Shown piece after piece: positions 1 to 9,405 of a DNA stretch of 64,000 nt. The stretch covers positions 241,642-305,641 of the forward strand of contig JANQSG010000018.1 in assembly GCA_028284185.1 (NCBI GenBank), read 5' to 3'. Under the pieces are notes generated by a model. That model was not told the origin of the DNA. It was given only the letters and a program-made list of their open reading frames with translations, and did not search any database. Each line of letters begins with the position of its first letter. The first letter of the stretch is position 1. The position numbers and the translations under genes are program-made. The DNA comes from Kangiella sp. GTDB taxonomy: Bacteria; Pseudomonadota; Gammaproteobacteria; Enterobacterales; Kangiellaceae.

Positions 1-1
1 T

Positions 2-376
2 CCTATTTATGAAGATGTAATAGCAGAGGTCGCTGAGTTTTTAACACAGAGAGTAGGAGCTTGCGAAAAAGCGGGTATTGCCAAGTCGAGAGTTTGTTTG
101 GACCCTGGCATCGGTTTTGGTAAGACATTGGAGCATAATTGTCAGCTATTGAAAGGTCTACAACGATTGTCTATTTTCGAGCTGCCTTTATTAGTGGGCG
201 TATCGAGGAAGAGTATGCTTGGGCAAATACTGAATATTGAGGTATCAGAACGGATGATTGCCAGTGTGGCGGCTGGTTTAATTTCAGTAACAAATGGTGC
301 TAAAATATTGCGAGTGCATGATGTTAAAGCAACACGTCAGGCGATTGATATTTATAAAGCGATTGAAAGTAAATAA
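2..376 (+). CDS. folP: dihydropteroate synthase, C-terminal part (5' end outside window)
   Basis: Dihydropteroate synthase joins p-aminobenzoate to a pterin diphosphate in folate synthesis, in the cytoplasm. The reading frame is open from base 2, so the gene starts upstream and only about the last 124 residues are visible. The family motif [10 protein letters not shown] is at 98-127, followed by the late-barrel segment [12 protein letters not shown]; its Arg-Lys pair normally contacts the substrates. The stop lies 23 bases before glmM, an adjacency common in gammaproteobacteria, so the two are probably cotranscribed. Nothing is odd apart from truncation by the window edge. Confidence 0.95.
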   Translation, partial: PIYEDVIAEVAEFLTQRVGACEKAGIAKSRVCLDPGIGFGKTLEHNCQLLKGLQRLSIFELPLLVGVSRKSMLGQILNIEVSERMIASVAAGLISVTNGAKILRVHDVKATRQAIDIYKAIESK

Positions 377-399
377 TTTTAATAACTAAGGATAAGTGC

Positions 400-1728
400 A
401 TGAGAAAATATTTTGGTACAGACGGTATTCGCGGAACTGTTGGACAGTTTCCTATTACCCCTGAATTTGTACTTAAACTTGGTTGGGCGGCAGGCAAGGT
501 GCTGGCGCAAAATGGAAATGATCGCGGTAAAGTGGTTATTGGCAAGGATACTCGAATTTCAGGTTATATGTTTGAATCAGTGCTGGAAGCTGGTTTGACA
601 GCAGCTGGTGTTGATAGTTTATTGGTAGGGCCAATGCCAACTCCTGCGGTAGCCTATTTGACCCGAACATTTAGGGCTGATGCGGGAATAGTTATAAGTG
701 CTTCACATAACCCTTTTCATGATAATGGCATTAAGTTTTTCTCTAAAGATGGTACCAAGTTACCTGACGGAGTAGAGTTGGAAATTGAAGCTTTACTGGA
801 TCAAGAGATGGAGACTCTGCCTTCAGAGTTATTGGGTAAGGCTTATCGAATAGAAGATGCTGCGGCTCGCTATATTGAATTTTGCAAAGCCAGTGTGCCT
901 AATGATTTTTCATTAAAGGGTATGAAAATTGTGCTGGATTGTGCACATGGAGCGGCTTATCACATAGCGCCTTATGTTTTTAAGGAATTAGGTGCAGAAG
1001 TTATGAGCATGGGTACTAGCCCAGATGGCTTGAATATCAATTTAGAAAGGGGCGCTACTCATACTGGGCCATTAGCAGAAAAGGTGATCAAAGAAAATGC
1101 GGATCTAGGTATTGCTTTTGATGGTGATGCTGACCGGGTTATGATGATTGATGGTGAAGGAAACTTGGTCAATGGCGATCAATTGATTTTATTAATCGCT
1201 CAGGCTGCTAAGAGCTCAGGTGCTTTCAAGGGAGGAGTTGTTGGTACCTTAATGACTAATATGGCGGTAGAAAAAAAATTGAGTAAACTTGATATTCCTT
1301 TTGTCAGAGCTAAAGTGGGCGATCGCTATGTCATGGAAGAGTTAAAAGCCAATGGCTGGACATTAGGCGGGGAATCATCGGGCCATGTGATCTGCTTGGA
1401 ACACAATACTACAGGCGATGGAATCATTGCCGCACTGCAAGTGCTTAAAACTTTGAAATTTAATAAGTTAAGCCTTTTACAATGGACAAAACAAAATACA
1501 CTATTTCCGCAAACGCTTATTAATGTCAAGGTCAAAGAGGCTAAACCTGTGTTGGAGTCAAATAATTTGAAGGAAAAAGTTACGGAAGTAGAAAATGAAT
1601 TAAATGATGCAGGTAGGGTTTTAATTCGAGCATCTGGTACAGAGCCGTTGATTCGGGTTATGGTAGAAGCCGATACTTTGGACTTATCAAAGGACAAGGC
1701 TGAGAAAATTGCAGCGATAATACGATAA
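400..1728 (+). CDS. glmM: phosphoglucosamine mutase
   Basis: GlmM converts glucosamine-6-phosphate to glucosamine-1-phosphate, the step before GlmU in UDP-GlcNAc synthesis for peptidoglycan and LPS. The 442-residue product has the usual length. Visible motifs are the N-terminal FGTDGIRG, the phosphoserine loop [14 protein letters not shown] (catalytic Ser near residue 101), the metal-binding loop DGDADR near residue 242, the sugar-binding GGESSGH and the C-terminal phosphate-binding [11 protein letters not shown]. The ATG at 400 follows TAAGGATAAGTGC, a reasonable ribosome site. It follows folP closely. No terminator is visible before the next gene. Confidence 0.97.
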   Translation: MRKYFGTDGIRGTVGQFPITPEFVLKLGWAAGKVLAQNGNDRGKVVIGKDTRISGYMFESVLEAGLTAAGVDSLLVGPMPTPAVAYLTRTFRADAGIVISASHNPFHDNGIKFFSKDGTKLPDGVELEIEALLDQEMETLPSELLGKAYRIEDAAARYIEFCKASVPNDFSLKGMKIVLDCAHGAAYHIAPYVFKELGAEVMSMGTSPDGLNINLERGATHTGPLAEKVIKENADLGIAFDGDADRVMMIDGEGNLVNGDQLILLIAQAAKSSGAFKGGVVGTLMTNMAVEKKLSKLDIPFVRAKVGDRYVMEELKANGWTLGGESSGHVICLEHNTTGDGIIAALQVLKTLKFNKLSLLQWTKQNTLFPQTLINVKVKEAKPVLESNNLKEKVTEVENELNDAGRVLIRASGTEPLIRVMVEADTLDLSKDKAEKIAAIIR

Positions 1729-1762
1729 ATCAATAAGTTAGTTTGTAAAATAGTTAAAAAAT

Positions 1763-1802
1763 GGTACATATTTTGTACCTAAGTCATTGTTTCATGTATA
1801 AT
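1763..1802 (+). promoter_or_regulatory. sigma70-type promoter with palindromic operator candidate for the OmpA-like gene
   Basis: TTGTAC (1773-1778) and a perfect TATAAT (1797-1802) are separated by 18 bases, about 60 bases before the OmpA-like start. A perfect inverted repeat, GGTACA-N5-TGTACC (1763-1779), covers the -35 box. Its position suggests a repressor or activator site, but no regulator is identifiable from sequence. The promoter is well supported by match and placement; the operator is inference. Confidence 0.6.
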
Positions 1803-1860
1803 AGTTGGCAGATTGTGATAAATTGGAACACTTCTACATATATAAGAGAGGGCAAATCAA

Positions 1861-3018
1861 ATGAAGAAGTTAATTTTAGGAGCATGCCTATTAAGTGCTA
1901 GCGCAGTAGGTTTTGCAGGTGATAATGAAGTTAAAGATCGTGAAGGCTTCTATGCCTTTGGTAGTTTGACAGATATGCATTTTGATAAAGCTACCCAGTT
2001 GGATAGTAGAGATATGTTAGGCCTAGGTTTGGGTTGGAGCTTTAATAAAAATTGGGGCGTAGAAGGTACATATATTGAAGATGATGTTCGTTATGGCCGA
2101 AACCAAATTAATCTAAATAACGGAAGTGATATACTGGCCTATGGTTTGGATTTAGTATATAACTGGACTGCTCTTTCTGGAACTACAACTTTTCCATACT
2201 TTAAAGTTGGTGCAGGCAAGTATGATATTCAGCTGGGAACAGATACGCCTCATGCCGATGCTTTAGATGCTGCTGAGGGAGAGGCCTTCTCCAAAGCTGG
2301 TGTTGGTTTACAGCATTTTTTTACTGATAATTTCTTTGGTCGAATTGGTGCTGAATGGACTGGTGGTAACCAAGTCCGAGACCACAAAAACTATTATGTG
2401 AATTTAGGCTTCTTTTTTGGAGACACTGATCGCGGAGCAGCAGCTTCAGCTCCAGTGAAAGCTCCTGCTAAAGCACCAAAAGATTCAGATGGTGATGGTG
2501 TGATTGATGCTAATGATCGTTGTCCTGGAACTCCAGCGGGCGCTAAAGTTGATAGTTATGGTTGTCCAGTAGATTCAGATGGTGATGGCGTATACGATTA
2601 TCAAGACGCTTGTCCAGGAACTCCAGCTGGTGCCAAAGTTGATGAAAAAGGCTGTCAAGTACAAGAAGCTGAAAAAGTGGTAATTGATATGCGTTTGAAC
2701 TTCGATAGCAACAAGTATGCAATCAAGCCAGAGATGGTCTCTGAAATTGCTAAAGTTGCTGAGTTTTTGCGTCAGTTCCCAAATGTAAGTGCTGAAATTC
2801 AAGGCCACACAGACAGCGTTGGTTCTTCTAGCTATAACCAGGGTTTATCTGAGCGTCGTGCTAACTCTGTAGTTAACTATTTAAGTAGCAACTTTGGTAT
2901 TGATGCTTCTCGTTTGAGTGGTGTTGGTTATGGTGAAGATCGTCCTATTGCAGACAATGCTACTGCAGAAGGTCGTGCCTTAAACCGTCGTGCAGAAGCT
3001 AATTTAGAATCTAAATAA
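1861..3018 (+). CDS. OmpA-family outer membrane protein with thrombospondin type-3 repeats
   Basis: This is a 385-residue outer-membrane protein that anchors the envelope to peptidoglycan. It has a signal peptide (MKKLILGACLL..., predicted cleavage after GFAG), then an eight-strand-type beta-barrel region (about 25-190, rich in alternating aromatic residues and ending NLGFFFG). An Ala/Pro/Lys hinge follows, then two acidic DSDGDGV...CPGTPAGAKVD repeats (about 210-262) of the calcium-binding thrombospondin-3 type, each with paired cysteines. The C-terminal OmpA domain (about 275-383) contains GHTDSVGSSSYNQGLSERRA, whose Asp and Arg bind diaminopimelate. It resembles OprF/OmpA hybrids. It has its own promoter and terminator, so it is probably monocistronic. 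A 12-base direct repeat overlaps the stop codon (3004-3015 and 3019-3030). Confidence 0.93.
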   Translation: MKKLILGACLLSASAVGFAGDNEVKDREGFYAFGSLTDMHFDKATQLDSRDMLGLGLGWSFNKNWGVEGTYIEDDVRYGRNQINLNNGSDILAYGLDLVYNWTALSGTTTFPYFKVGAGKYDIQLGTDTPHADALDAAEGEAFSKAGVGLQHFFTDNFFGRIGAEWTGGNQVRDHKNYYVNLGFFFGDTDRGAAASAPVKAPAKAPKDSDGDGVIDANDRCPGTPAGAKVDSYGCPVDSDGDGVYDYQDACPGTPAGAKVDEKGCQVQEAEKVVIDMRLNFDSNKYAIKPEMVSEIAKVAEFLRQFPNVSAEIQGHTDSVGSSSYNQGLSERRANSVVNYLSSNFGIDASRLSGVGYGEDRPIADNATAEGRALNRRAEANLESK

Positions 3019-3040
3019 TTAGAATCTAAAACCTTTATAA

Positions 3041-3070
3041 CAAGCCCGGCTTCTGCCGGGTTTTGTTTTT
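3041..3070 (+). terminator. rho-independent terminator after the OmpA-like gene
   Basis: A six-base GC stem, CCCGGC/GCCGGG (3045-3050 with 3055-3060), has a TTCT loop and is followed by TTTTGTTTTTT. It lies 27 bases after the stop codon. Confidence 0.9.
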
Positions 3071-3183
3071 TATATCTGTAAAATCTCCCCTCTTCTTTTT
3101 TAAAGCTAAATAAGCTATTATCAAATCAATATTAGAAATATTTTAAGCAAAACAATAAGTTAAACTATGAAAAGGAGTCACGC

Positions 3184-3585
3184 ATGCTTAAATCTGTGAC
3201 GGTAAGAGATTATATGACCTCAGCCATGATTACCGTGGCCCCGGAAACTGATGTGGTGGAAGCTGCTCAAACGATGCTGGAATATCGTTTAACGGGAGCT
3301 CCAGTATTGGATGATCATAACCGTTTGATAGGTTATTTATCGGAAAAAGATTGTCTGCATACGGTTCTTAGTGCGATTTATCATGGTGACTTGGGTGATC
3401 GTGTGATGGATCGAATGACTAAGGAAGTTAAAACGGTCCACCCTGATGATAGCATTGCTGATGTGGCGGAGCGTTTCTTAAAAGATAGCTGTCGCATGTA
3501 CCCTGTGGTTGAGAAAAGTCAGCTGGTGGGTATGATTTCACGTCAGAGTATTTTGAAGGCACTGCAATATATCGGAGTTAACTAG
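3184..3585 (+). CDS. tandem CBS-domain protein
   Basis: This 133-residue cytoplasmic protein consists of little more than two CBS domains (about 7-60 and 74-130), a pair that usually binds adenine nucleotides and senses energy state. The first begins VRDYMTSAMITVAPETDV and the second DRMTKEVKTVHPDDS; each carries the GxxSxxD/R-type end (GYLSEKD, GMISRQS). No catalytic domain is attached, so it probably acts as a regulator or binding partner; the partner cannot be told. The ribosome site AAAAGGAG lies eight bases before the ATG. It is convergent with nqrM, 15 bases away, with no clear terminator between them. Confidence 0.88.
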   Translation: MLKSVTVRDYMTSAMITVAPETDVVEAAQTMLEYRLTGAPVLDDHNRLIGYLSEKDCLHTVLSAIYHGDLGDRVMDRMTKEVKTVHPDDSIADVAERFLKDSCRMYPVVEKSQLVGMISRQSILKALQYIGVN

Positions 3586-3600
3586 AAAAATAGATTCTGC

Positions 3601-3816
3601 CTAGTCTTCAATAATTTGTACATTTAACCGACGCTCGTTTCTGAGGCGGGCACGTTTTTTAGCACAGGGCTTTTCGCAATCGCAGGCTTTTTCAATACCT
3701 AAAGCATCTAAACCACCACAACTGCCGCTAATACGCTTGCGTTGCATTATATAGCCCACAGCCATAATCAGAATAACGCCCGCAAACAGTGAGAAAGCCA
3801 AAATAAAAGTGCTCAT
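3601..3816 (-). CDS. nqrM: NqrM, Na+-NQR maturation factor (DUF539)
   Basis: NqrM is a small membrane protein needed to assemble functional Na+-translocating NADH:quinone reductase, thought to deliver iron to the NqrD/NqrE cysteine site. The 71-residue product has one N-terminal membrane helix (about 3-23), a basic patch, and the family cysteine cluster SGSCGGLDALGIEKACDCEKPC (in pieces: C33, C45, C47, C51). It sits downstream of nqrF and apbE on the same strand, the standard arrangement. Length and cysteine spacing match the family. Confidence 0.93.
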   Translation of the reverse strand: MSTFILAFSLFAGVILIMAVGYIMQRKRISGSCGGLDALGIEKACDCEKPCAKKRARLRNERRLNVQIIED

Positions 3817-3859
3817 GAAACTCTCTTTTTAAGATATTAGCCATATTTTAACATAAGGC

Positions 3860-4870
3860 TTATTGGCTAATATATGCCCTAAATAGATTATTTTGTTGCG
3901 CGATGGCCTTACCATTTTTTTGCTGAATGGTGTAAATGGCTAATTGATGGGTATCTGCAAACTTGTAAGCGGCATCGGCTCCCATAACATTAAGCGCAGT
4001 TGCATAAGCATCCGCCATCATATTGCTTGGATGCAAGACCGAAATAGAGCTTAAATTGTGACTAATGGGATAACCGGTTTTTGGGTTTATGGTATGTGAA
4101 AAACGCTTACCCTTGTGCTCAAAATAGTTTCGGTAGTCACCGGAAGTGGCAATGGATATATCGATTAAATTTACAATAATTGACTGTTGGCGATGAAGGT
4201 TCCTGGAGGGTTTTTCTACCGCTATTTTCCAATTCTGATCATTGGATTTAAGTCCTTTAGCCTTAACTTCACCACCAATTTCGATCAGGTAACTGTTAAT
4301 TCGATAGTCATCTAAAATAGCAGCCAGTTGATCAACCGCATAACCTTTGGCAATAGCAGAAAGGTTAATGGTCATAGAAGGGAAGGCTTTGCTAATACAT
4401 TGCTGCTGTTCGTTAAATTGAAGCTTATCGGTTCCAGTGCTTGCTAATAGTTGTGTTATCTCTTCGTGAGTAGGAACCTTTTGTTCATATTCTTCGGCAC
4501 TAAATCCCCAGCGCGATATTAAAGGTCCTAGTGTTATATCAAAAGCACCATCAGTTTCTTCATAGATTTGCTTGGAGGCCAACAACACATGCCAACTTTT
4601 ATGCGAAAATTTAAAGCAAGAATTATCTGTGAGTTTATTAAATTGATTAATTTCTGAATCGGCAATATAGGTAGACATTAATTGATTAATATCCTTTAAC
4701 TCAGCTTCGATTTTTTGGTGGATCTGATGAATATCCTGGCCACTAATTTTTGCAATTACGCTATAGTTAGTGCCCATAGTGGAGCCAATAATCTTTTTAT
4801 AATCAGATTCTTGGTTGCAACCAATGAGAGCCACTAGTGTCAGAAGGAAAAATAAGCGCAGAATAGGCAT
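3860..4870 (-). CDS. apbE: FAD:protein FMN transferase lipoprotein
   Basis: ApbE attaches FMN covalently to threonines of NqrB and NqrC on the periplasmic side, using FAD and Mg2+. The product (336 residues from the ATG at 4870) begins MPILRLFFLLTLVALIGC, a lipoprotein signal with Cys18. Then follow GSTMGTNYSV, the FAD-binding region DGAFDITLGPL, and SAIAKGYAVDQ. ITSGDYRNYFEHKG appears here as IATSGDYRNYF, and the metal-binding end is HTINPKTGYPI...ADAYATALNVMG. A TTG at 4882 would also be in frame but lies in the T-run of the upstream terminator, so ATG is preferred. It is part of the nqr-apbE-nqrM cluster. Confidence 0.94.
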   Translation of the reverse strand: MPILRLFFLLTLVALIGCNQESDYKKIIGSTMGTNYSVIAKISGQDIHQIHQKIEAELKDINQLMSTYIADSEINQFNKLTDNSCFKFSHKSWHVLLASKQIYEETDGAFDITLGPLISRWGFSAEEYEQKVPTHEEITQLLASTGTDKLQFNEQQQCISKAFPSMTINLSAIAKGYAVDQLAAILDDYRINSYLIEIGGEVKAKGLKSNDQNWKIAVEKPSRNLHRQQSIIVNLIDISIATSGDYRNYFEHKGKRFSHTINPKTGYPISHNLSSISVLHPSNMMADAYATALNVMGADAAYKFADTHQLAIYTIQQKNGKAIAQQNNLFRAYISQ

Positions 4871-4880
4871 AATTTCAGGC

Positions 4881-4914
4881 AAAAAAATAGGCAGCTATAG
4901 TTGCTGCCTATTTT
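4881..4914 (-). terminator. terminator between nqrF and apbE
   Basis: A 12-base perfect stem (4884-4895 with 4903-4914, AAAATAGGCAGC paired to its complement) has a seven-base loop. On the minus strand it ends in a run of seven T residues (4881-4887). It follows nqrF and lies directly before the apbE start, so apbE and nqrM would be expressed by readthrough or from a separate promoter. Confidence 0.85.
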
Positions 4915-4952
4915 AACTGAACTTGGAGCTTTTTGTTAGGTTAGACTTTTCC

Positions 4953-6179
4953 TTAGCCGCCAAAATCATCCAGTAGAATGTTTTCACGCTCAACACCCAA
5001 ATCTTCAAGCATTTGGATTACAGCAGCATTCATCATGGGCGGCCCACACATATAGAATTCACAATCTTCTGGCGCCGGATGGTCTTTCAGGTAATTCTCA
5101 TAAAGCACATTATGAATAAAACCAGTATAACCTTGCCAGTTATCTTCAGGTTGAGGATCGGAAAGTGCTACATGCCACTCAAAGTTTTCATTCTCTTTGG
5201 CCAGCATATCAAAATCTTCCACATAGAACATTTCGCGCACCGAACGAGCGCCGTACCAGAAACTGATTTTGCGATCAGTTTTAATACGACGAAGCTGATC
5301 GAAAATGTGCGAGCGCATTGGTGCCATACCAGCGCCACCGCCGACAAAGACCATTTCCGATTCAGTTTCCTTCGCAAAGAACTCACCATAAGGCCCAGAA
5401 ATAGTTACTTTATCACCAGGCTTCAAGTTAAAGATGTAGGATGACATTTTACCAGCGGGCAATGACATATCGCGTGGCGGAGGTGTTGCAATACGCACGT
5501 TCAACATGATGATGCCTTCTTCTAGTGGATAGTTGGCCATCGAGTAAGCACGAATGGTTTCGTCTTTAACTTCTGATTCAATATCGAATAACTTAAAGCG
5601 ATTCCAGTCTTCGTGATATTCTTCTTCAATATCAAATTCAGAGTACTTCAACTTATAAGCTGGGGCTTCAATTTGAATATAACCACCAGCACGGAAAGGA
5701 ACGCTTTCACCATTAGGAATTTTCAGCTTTAATTCTTTAATGAAAGTTGCCTTGTTTTCATTCGAGATAACTTCACATTCCCATTTCTTCGTGCCAAACA
5801 CTTCTTCAGGCACTTCGATTTTCATGTCTTGCTTTACTGCAACCTGACAGGATAAACGATAGCCTTCAGCTGCTTCACGTTTGTTGATATGACTTTCTTC
5901 GGTAGGCAGAATTGAACCACCGCCTTCAGTTACTTTGCAGACACACTGGCCACAAGTACCACCGCCGCCACAGGCAGATGATACGAAGATGCCTGAGTCT
6001 GCTAAAGCGCCAAGTAGTTTACCGCCAGCTTGTACTTTAATGGCTTTGTCAGCATCACCATTGATATCGATAGTCACATCGCCAGTACTGACCAGTTGTT
6101 TGCGCGCTACCAAAATAACCAAAACCAGCGCTAGGATAACGGCTGTAAATAAAGTAACGCCTAAAATAATTTCATTCAT
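4953..6179 (-). CDS. nqrF: Na+-NQR subunit F (NADH-oxidising)
   Basis: NqrF takes electrons from NADH through FAD and a 2Fe-2S cluster into the sodium pump. The 408-residue product has one N-terminal membrane helix (about 4-25). A plant-type ferredoxin domain follows ([12 protein letters not shown], with the fourth ligand Cys in LSCQVAV), then an FAD-binding domain (RAYSMANYP) and an NAD-binding domain ([24 protein letters not shown]) ending in LDDFGG. Length matches the family. It is the last gene of nqrABCDEF, 11 bases after nqrE. Confidence 0.97.
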   Translation of the reverse strand: MNEIILGVTLFTAVILALVLVILVARKQLVSTGDVTIDINGDADKAIKVQAGGKLLGALADSGIFVSSACGGGGTCGQCVCKVTEGGGSILPTEESHINKREAAEGYRLSCQVAVKQDMKIEVPEEVFGTKKWECEVISNENKATFIKELKLKIPNGESVPFRAGGYIQIEAPAYKLKYSEFDIEEEYHEDWNRFKLFDIESEVKDETIRAYSMANYPLEEGIIMLNVRIATPPPRDMSLPAGKMSSYIFNLKPGDKVTISGPYGEFFAKETESEMVFVGGGAGMAPMRSHIFDQLRRIKTDRKISFWYGARSVREMFYVEDFDMLAKENENFEWHVALSDPQPEDNWQGYTGFIHNVLYENYLKDHPAPEDCEFYMCGPPMMNAAVIQMLEDLGVERENILLDDFGG

Positions 6180-6190
6180 GAGCTTCCCCT

Positions 6191-6799
6191 TTACAGCTTA
6201 ATACCAGTAAATGACATAAAACCAAGCGCCATTAAGCCAACCACGATAAAGGTAATACCTAAACCGCGTAGGCCATCGGGTACATCTGAATATTTCATTT
6301 TCTCGCGAATGCCTGCCAAAGCTGCAATCGCCAATGCCCAACCGAAGCCGGAACCTAAACCAAATACTACTGATTCAGAGAAATTATAGTGACGCTCTAC
6401 CATAAACAATGATCCACCCATAATGGCACAGTTCACTGTGATCAATGGCAGGAAAATCCCCAGTGATTGGTACAGGGCGGGGAAGAACTTATCCAAAGTC
6501 ATTTCCAGGATTTGGACTACCGCTGCGATAACGCCAATATAAACGATTAAACCCAGAAAGCTTAAATCGGCTTCAGGAAAACCTGCCCAGGCTAAAGCAC
6601 CTTCTGCCAACAAGTTATGTAGTAGCAAATTGTTTACTGGAACGGTAATCGTTTGCACTACAACCACTGCGATACCCAGGCCAATTGCCGTTTGGATCTT
6701 CTTGGACACTGCCAGGAAGGTACACATTCCCAGCAGGAATGATAGCGCCAGGTTTTCAACAAAAACGGCGCGAACAAATAATGAGATATAATGTTCCAT
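6191..6799 (-). CDS. nqrE: Na+-NQR subunit E
   Basis: NqrE is a hydrophobic subunit of about six membrane helices, paired in inverted topology with NqrD; together they hold an iron centre in the membrane. The 202-residue product begins [20 protein letters not shown] and contains the conserved cysteines in [13 protein letters not shown] and [12 protein letters not shown]. The start ATG shares its last base region with the nqrD stop (overlap at 6799), so translation is coupled. Confidence 0.96.
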   Translation of the reverse strand: MEHYISLFVRAVFVENLALSFLLGMCTFLAVSKKIQTAIGLGIAVVVVQTITVPVNNLLLHNLLAEGALAWAGFPEADLSFLGLIVYIGVIAAVVQILEMTLDKFFPALYQSLGIFLPLITVNCAIMGGSLFMVERHYNFSESVVFGLGSGFGWALAIAALAGIREKMKYSDVPDGLRGLGITFIVVGLMALGFMSFTGIKL

Positions 6800-7434
6800 T
6801 ATTCTTTACCCTCCACTTGATCTGTCTTCCAGGTACGTAAAGCCCAGATCAATAAACCGATAATAAAGAATGAGCTCGCTGGTAATAGTAGCAAGCCATT
6901 GGTTTGATACCAGCCACCATCAGAAATGCTTTGGAAGATGGTATAACCCCATAGTTTTCCAGAACCAAAGAGTTCACGGAAAAAAGCGACTACGATCAGC
7001 AGTACGGAATAACCTAAACCGTTACCGATACCGTCAAGGAAGCTCATAACAGGGCCATTTTTCATGGCATAGGCTTCGGCGCGACCCATTACAATACAGT
7101 TGGTAATAATCAAGCCGACGAATACTGAAAGCTGCTTGGAAATATCATAAGCATAGGCTTTTAATATTTGGTCAACCAAAATTACCAATGAGGCGATAAT
7201 GGTCATTTGTACGATAATACGAATACTGGATGGAATGTGGTTGCGGATCAAACTGATTAACAAGTTTGAAAAAGCCACAACCGCAGTTAAAGCTACACTC
7301 ATTACAAAAGCTGTTTCCAGCTTAACGGTTACCGCTAAGGCAGAACAGATCCCCAATACCTGTAGGGCGATGGGGTTGTTATTAAAAATCGGTGCAAATA
7401 AAACCGATTTAGCTTCTTGTTTATCAAAAGCCAT
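6799..7434 (-). CDS. nqrD: Na+-NQR subunit D
   Basis: NqrD is the second of the paired six-helix subunits of the sodium pump. The 211-residue product contains the conserved cysteine segments [16 protein letters not shown] and [15 protein letters not shown], which mirror those of NqrE and supply iron ligands. It has an N-terminal cytoplasmic stretch and a charged C-terminus. It lies one base after nqrC and overlaps nqrE, within the nqrABCDEF operon. Confidence 0.96.
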   Translation of the reverse strand: MAFDKQEAKSVLFAPIFNNNPIALQVLGICSALAVTVKLETAFVMSVALTAVVAFSNLLISLIRNHIPSSIRIIVQMTIIASLVILVDQILKAYAYDISKQLSVFVGLIITNCIVMGRAEAYAMKNGPVMSFLDGIGNGLGYSVLLIVVAFFRELFGSGKLWGYTIFQSISDGGWYQTNGLLLLPASSFFIIGLLIWALRTWKTDQVEGKE

Positions 7435-7435
7435 T

Positions 7436-8194
7436 TTAAATTTCCCCCGCTCTTAACTTGTCAAGGAATGGCCCAAAGCCATTATCACCTAACCAGAAGT
7501 GGATCATGTTTTGCACACCATTGGTGGTCCAGGTTGCACCTGAAAGTGCATCAACTTCGTTAGCGCTGTTGGCATCTGATTTAACCAATGTCAAAACTGG
7601 TTCGCCATTGGCATCCAGCACTTGTTTGCCAGGCCATTTAGCCAGCCAGTTGCTATTGTCAACTTCACCTCCCAAACCTGGCGTTTCACCATGTTCATAA
7701 TACTTAATGCCTTTAACGGTTTTTAAATCTTTATCCAAAGCGATAAAGCCGTATAAAGTTGAGAACAGGCCTTTACCATGTATTGGCAAAATGATGCTGT
7801 CCAATTGTCCATCTTTTTTCACGATATAAACATGGGCAATTTTCGAGCGAGCACCAATACCGCCTAAATCCTGCTCGGCGGTAAGCGCCACATTCATCGT
7901 TGGATCTTTAGCAGCTTTACGTTGATCGAATTTTGCCGGCACTTCGACAAATTCGCCGGTAGTTAAATCAACATACTTGGATTCTATTTGGCTGAAAAGC
8001 TCTTCAACGCTGGCAGAAGATTTTTCTTCCATCATGCCAGCGGCAACCAAAATATTACGCTTTTTATCTAACGCCTGATTTTTTTGTTGAATGGGCTTTA
8101 GCTTGATAGCCGCGGTTGAAACTACCACCGAGCAAACCAGGCTTAATAACAAAGCAACAATAATAGTTTTAGTAGGACTTTCTTTATTAGACAT
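7436..8194 (-). CDS. nqrC: Na+-NQR subunit C (covalent FMN)
   Basis: NqrC carries FMN bound to a threonine on the periplasmic face. From the ATG at 8194 the product is 252 residues: one N-terminal membrane helix (about 8-28), a periplasmic FMN domain, and the flavinylation motif [13 protein letters not shown] with the acceptor near Thr221, the substrate of ApbE. I chose 8194 because it has a strong AGGAGGG ribosome site and overlaps the nqrB end by only eight bases; a longer start at 8242 would add 16 residues from inside nqrB. Confidence 0.95.
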   Translation of the reverse strand: MSNKESPTKTIIVALLLSLVCSVVVSTAAIKLKPIQQKNQALDKKRNILVAAGMMEEKSSASVEELFSQIESKYVDLTTGEFVEVPAKFDQRKAAKDPTMNVALTAEQDLGGIGARSKIAHVYIVKKDGQLDSIILPIHGKGLFSTLYGFIALDKDLKTVKGIKYYEHGETPGLGGEVDNSNWLAKWPGKQVLDANGEPVLTLVKSDANSANEVDALSGATWTTNGVQNMIHFWLGDNGFGPFLDKLRAGEI

Positions 8195-9392
8195 GACGAC
8201 GAGCCCTCCTTTTAATATTTGCCTGAACCACGAAATGATCAATCAGTGGCGCGAACAGGTTTGCGAATAGAATCGCCAGCATCATGCCTTCTGGGAAGGC
8301 AGGATTGACTACACGAATCAATACCACCATCACTCCAATTAAAGCACCAAAATACCATTTACCTTTATTGGTTAAGGCGGCTGATACGGGGTCGGTTGCC
8401 ATAAAGAACATGCCAAAAGCAAAACCACCGGTGACCAGATGCCAATACCAGGGCATGGCAAACATAGGATTGGTATCACTCGTGATAAAGTTGAATAGGT
8501 AAGAAGTTGCCACCATACCAAGCATCACGCCTAGCACGATACGCCATGAAGCAATACGCGCGGCAATGATAAATAGGCCACCAATTATGACTGCTAAGGT
8601 TGAGACTTCACCAATTGAGCCAGGAATAAAACCATAGAAAGCATCCCACCAGCTTTGGTTAATGCTGTAATCGGTGATAGAGCCCGCTGCCGCTGCTGCT
8701 AATGGAGTAGCACTTGAGAAGCCATCTACGGCTGCCCAAACTTCAGCACCGGAAATATCTGTCGGGTAAGCAAAGAACAAGAAGGCACGGCCTGCTAAAG
8801 CCGGATTCATAAAGTTCTTACCCGTACCACCGAAGATTTCTTTCGCAACCACCACACCGAAACTAATACCTAAGGCTACTTGCCATAGTGGAATTTCAGG
8901 CGGCACTATCAATGCGAATAAAATCGAGGTTACAAAAAAGCCTTCGTTGATCTCATGGCCGCGAATACTGGCGAATAGCACTTCCCAGAAACCACCGACG
9001 ATAAAAGTCGTGGCGTAAATCGGCAGGAAGAAACAGGAGCCATAGAACATTAGACCAAACCAGCCAGTTTCGGCAGTAATGCTGCCACCGAAAAATTCGA
9101 AGAAGCCTACTTGCCATACATCTGGCAGGCTTAAACCATTCATTATGCCAAGCTGTGCCTGATAACCGATATTCCACATACCGAAGAACATGGCAGGGAA
9201 AGTAGCGAACCAGACCATGATCATAATACGTTTCAAATCGATATTGTCGCGCACGTGTGCACCATTGGTGGTCACGTGGCCAGGAGTGTAGAAGATAGTC
9301 GCCGCCGCCTCGTAAAGTGCGTACCACTTCTCCCACTTACCGCCTTTCTCAAAATGCGGTTCGTATTTTTCAATTAATTTCTTTAAACCCAT
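8187..9392 (-). CDS. nqrB: Na+-NQR subunit B (membrane core, covalent FMN)
   Basis: NqrB is the large multi-helix subunit that forms the sodium path and binds FMN, riboflavin and quinone. From the ATG at 9392 it has 401 residues beginning [20 protein letters not shown], as in the family. The flavin attachment segment is [10 protein letters not shown] (acceptor Thr); most relatives show SGAT at this place, so SSAT is a mild variant. It has about ten membrane helices. A start ten codons upstream would run into nqrA; the chosen start leaves a 13-base gap with an AAGGGGAAGG-like ribosome site. Confidence 0.95.
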   Translation of the reverse strand: MGLKKLIEKYEPHFEKGGKWEKWYALYEAAATIFYTPGHVTTNGAHVRDNIDLKRIMIMVWFATFPAMFFGMWNIGYQAQLGIMNGLSLPDVWQVGFFEFFGGSITAETGWFGLMFYGSCFFLPIYATTFIVGGFWEVLFASIRGHEINEGFFVTSILFALIVPPEIPLWQVALGISFGVVVAKEIFGGTGKNFMNPALAGRAFLFFAYPTDISGAEVWAAVDGFSSATPLAAAAAGSITDYSINQSWWDAFYGFIPGSIGEVSTLAVIIGGLFIIAARIASWRIVLGVMLGMVATSYLFNFITSDTNPMFAMPWYWHLVTGGFAFGMFFMATDPVSAALTNKGKWYFGALIGVMVVLIRVVNPAFPEGMMLAILFANLFAPLIDHFVVQANIKRRARRHV

Positions 9393-9405
9393 ACTAACCT
9401 TCCCC

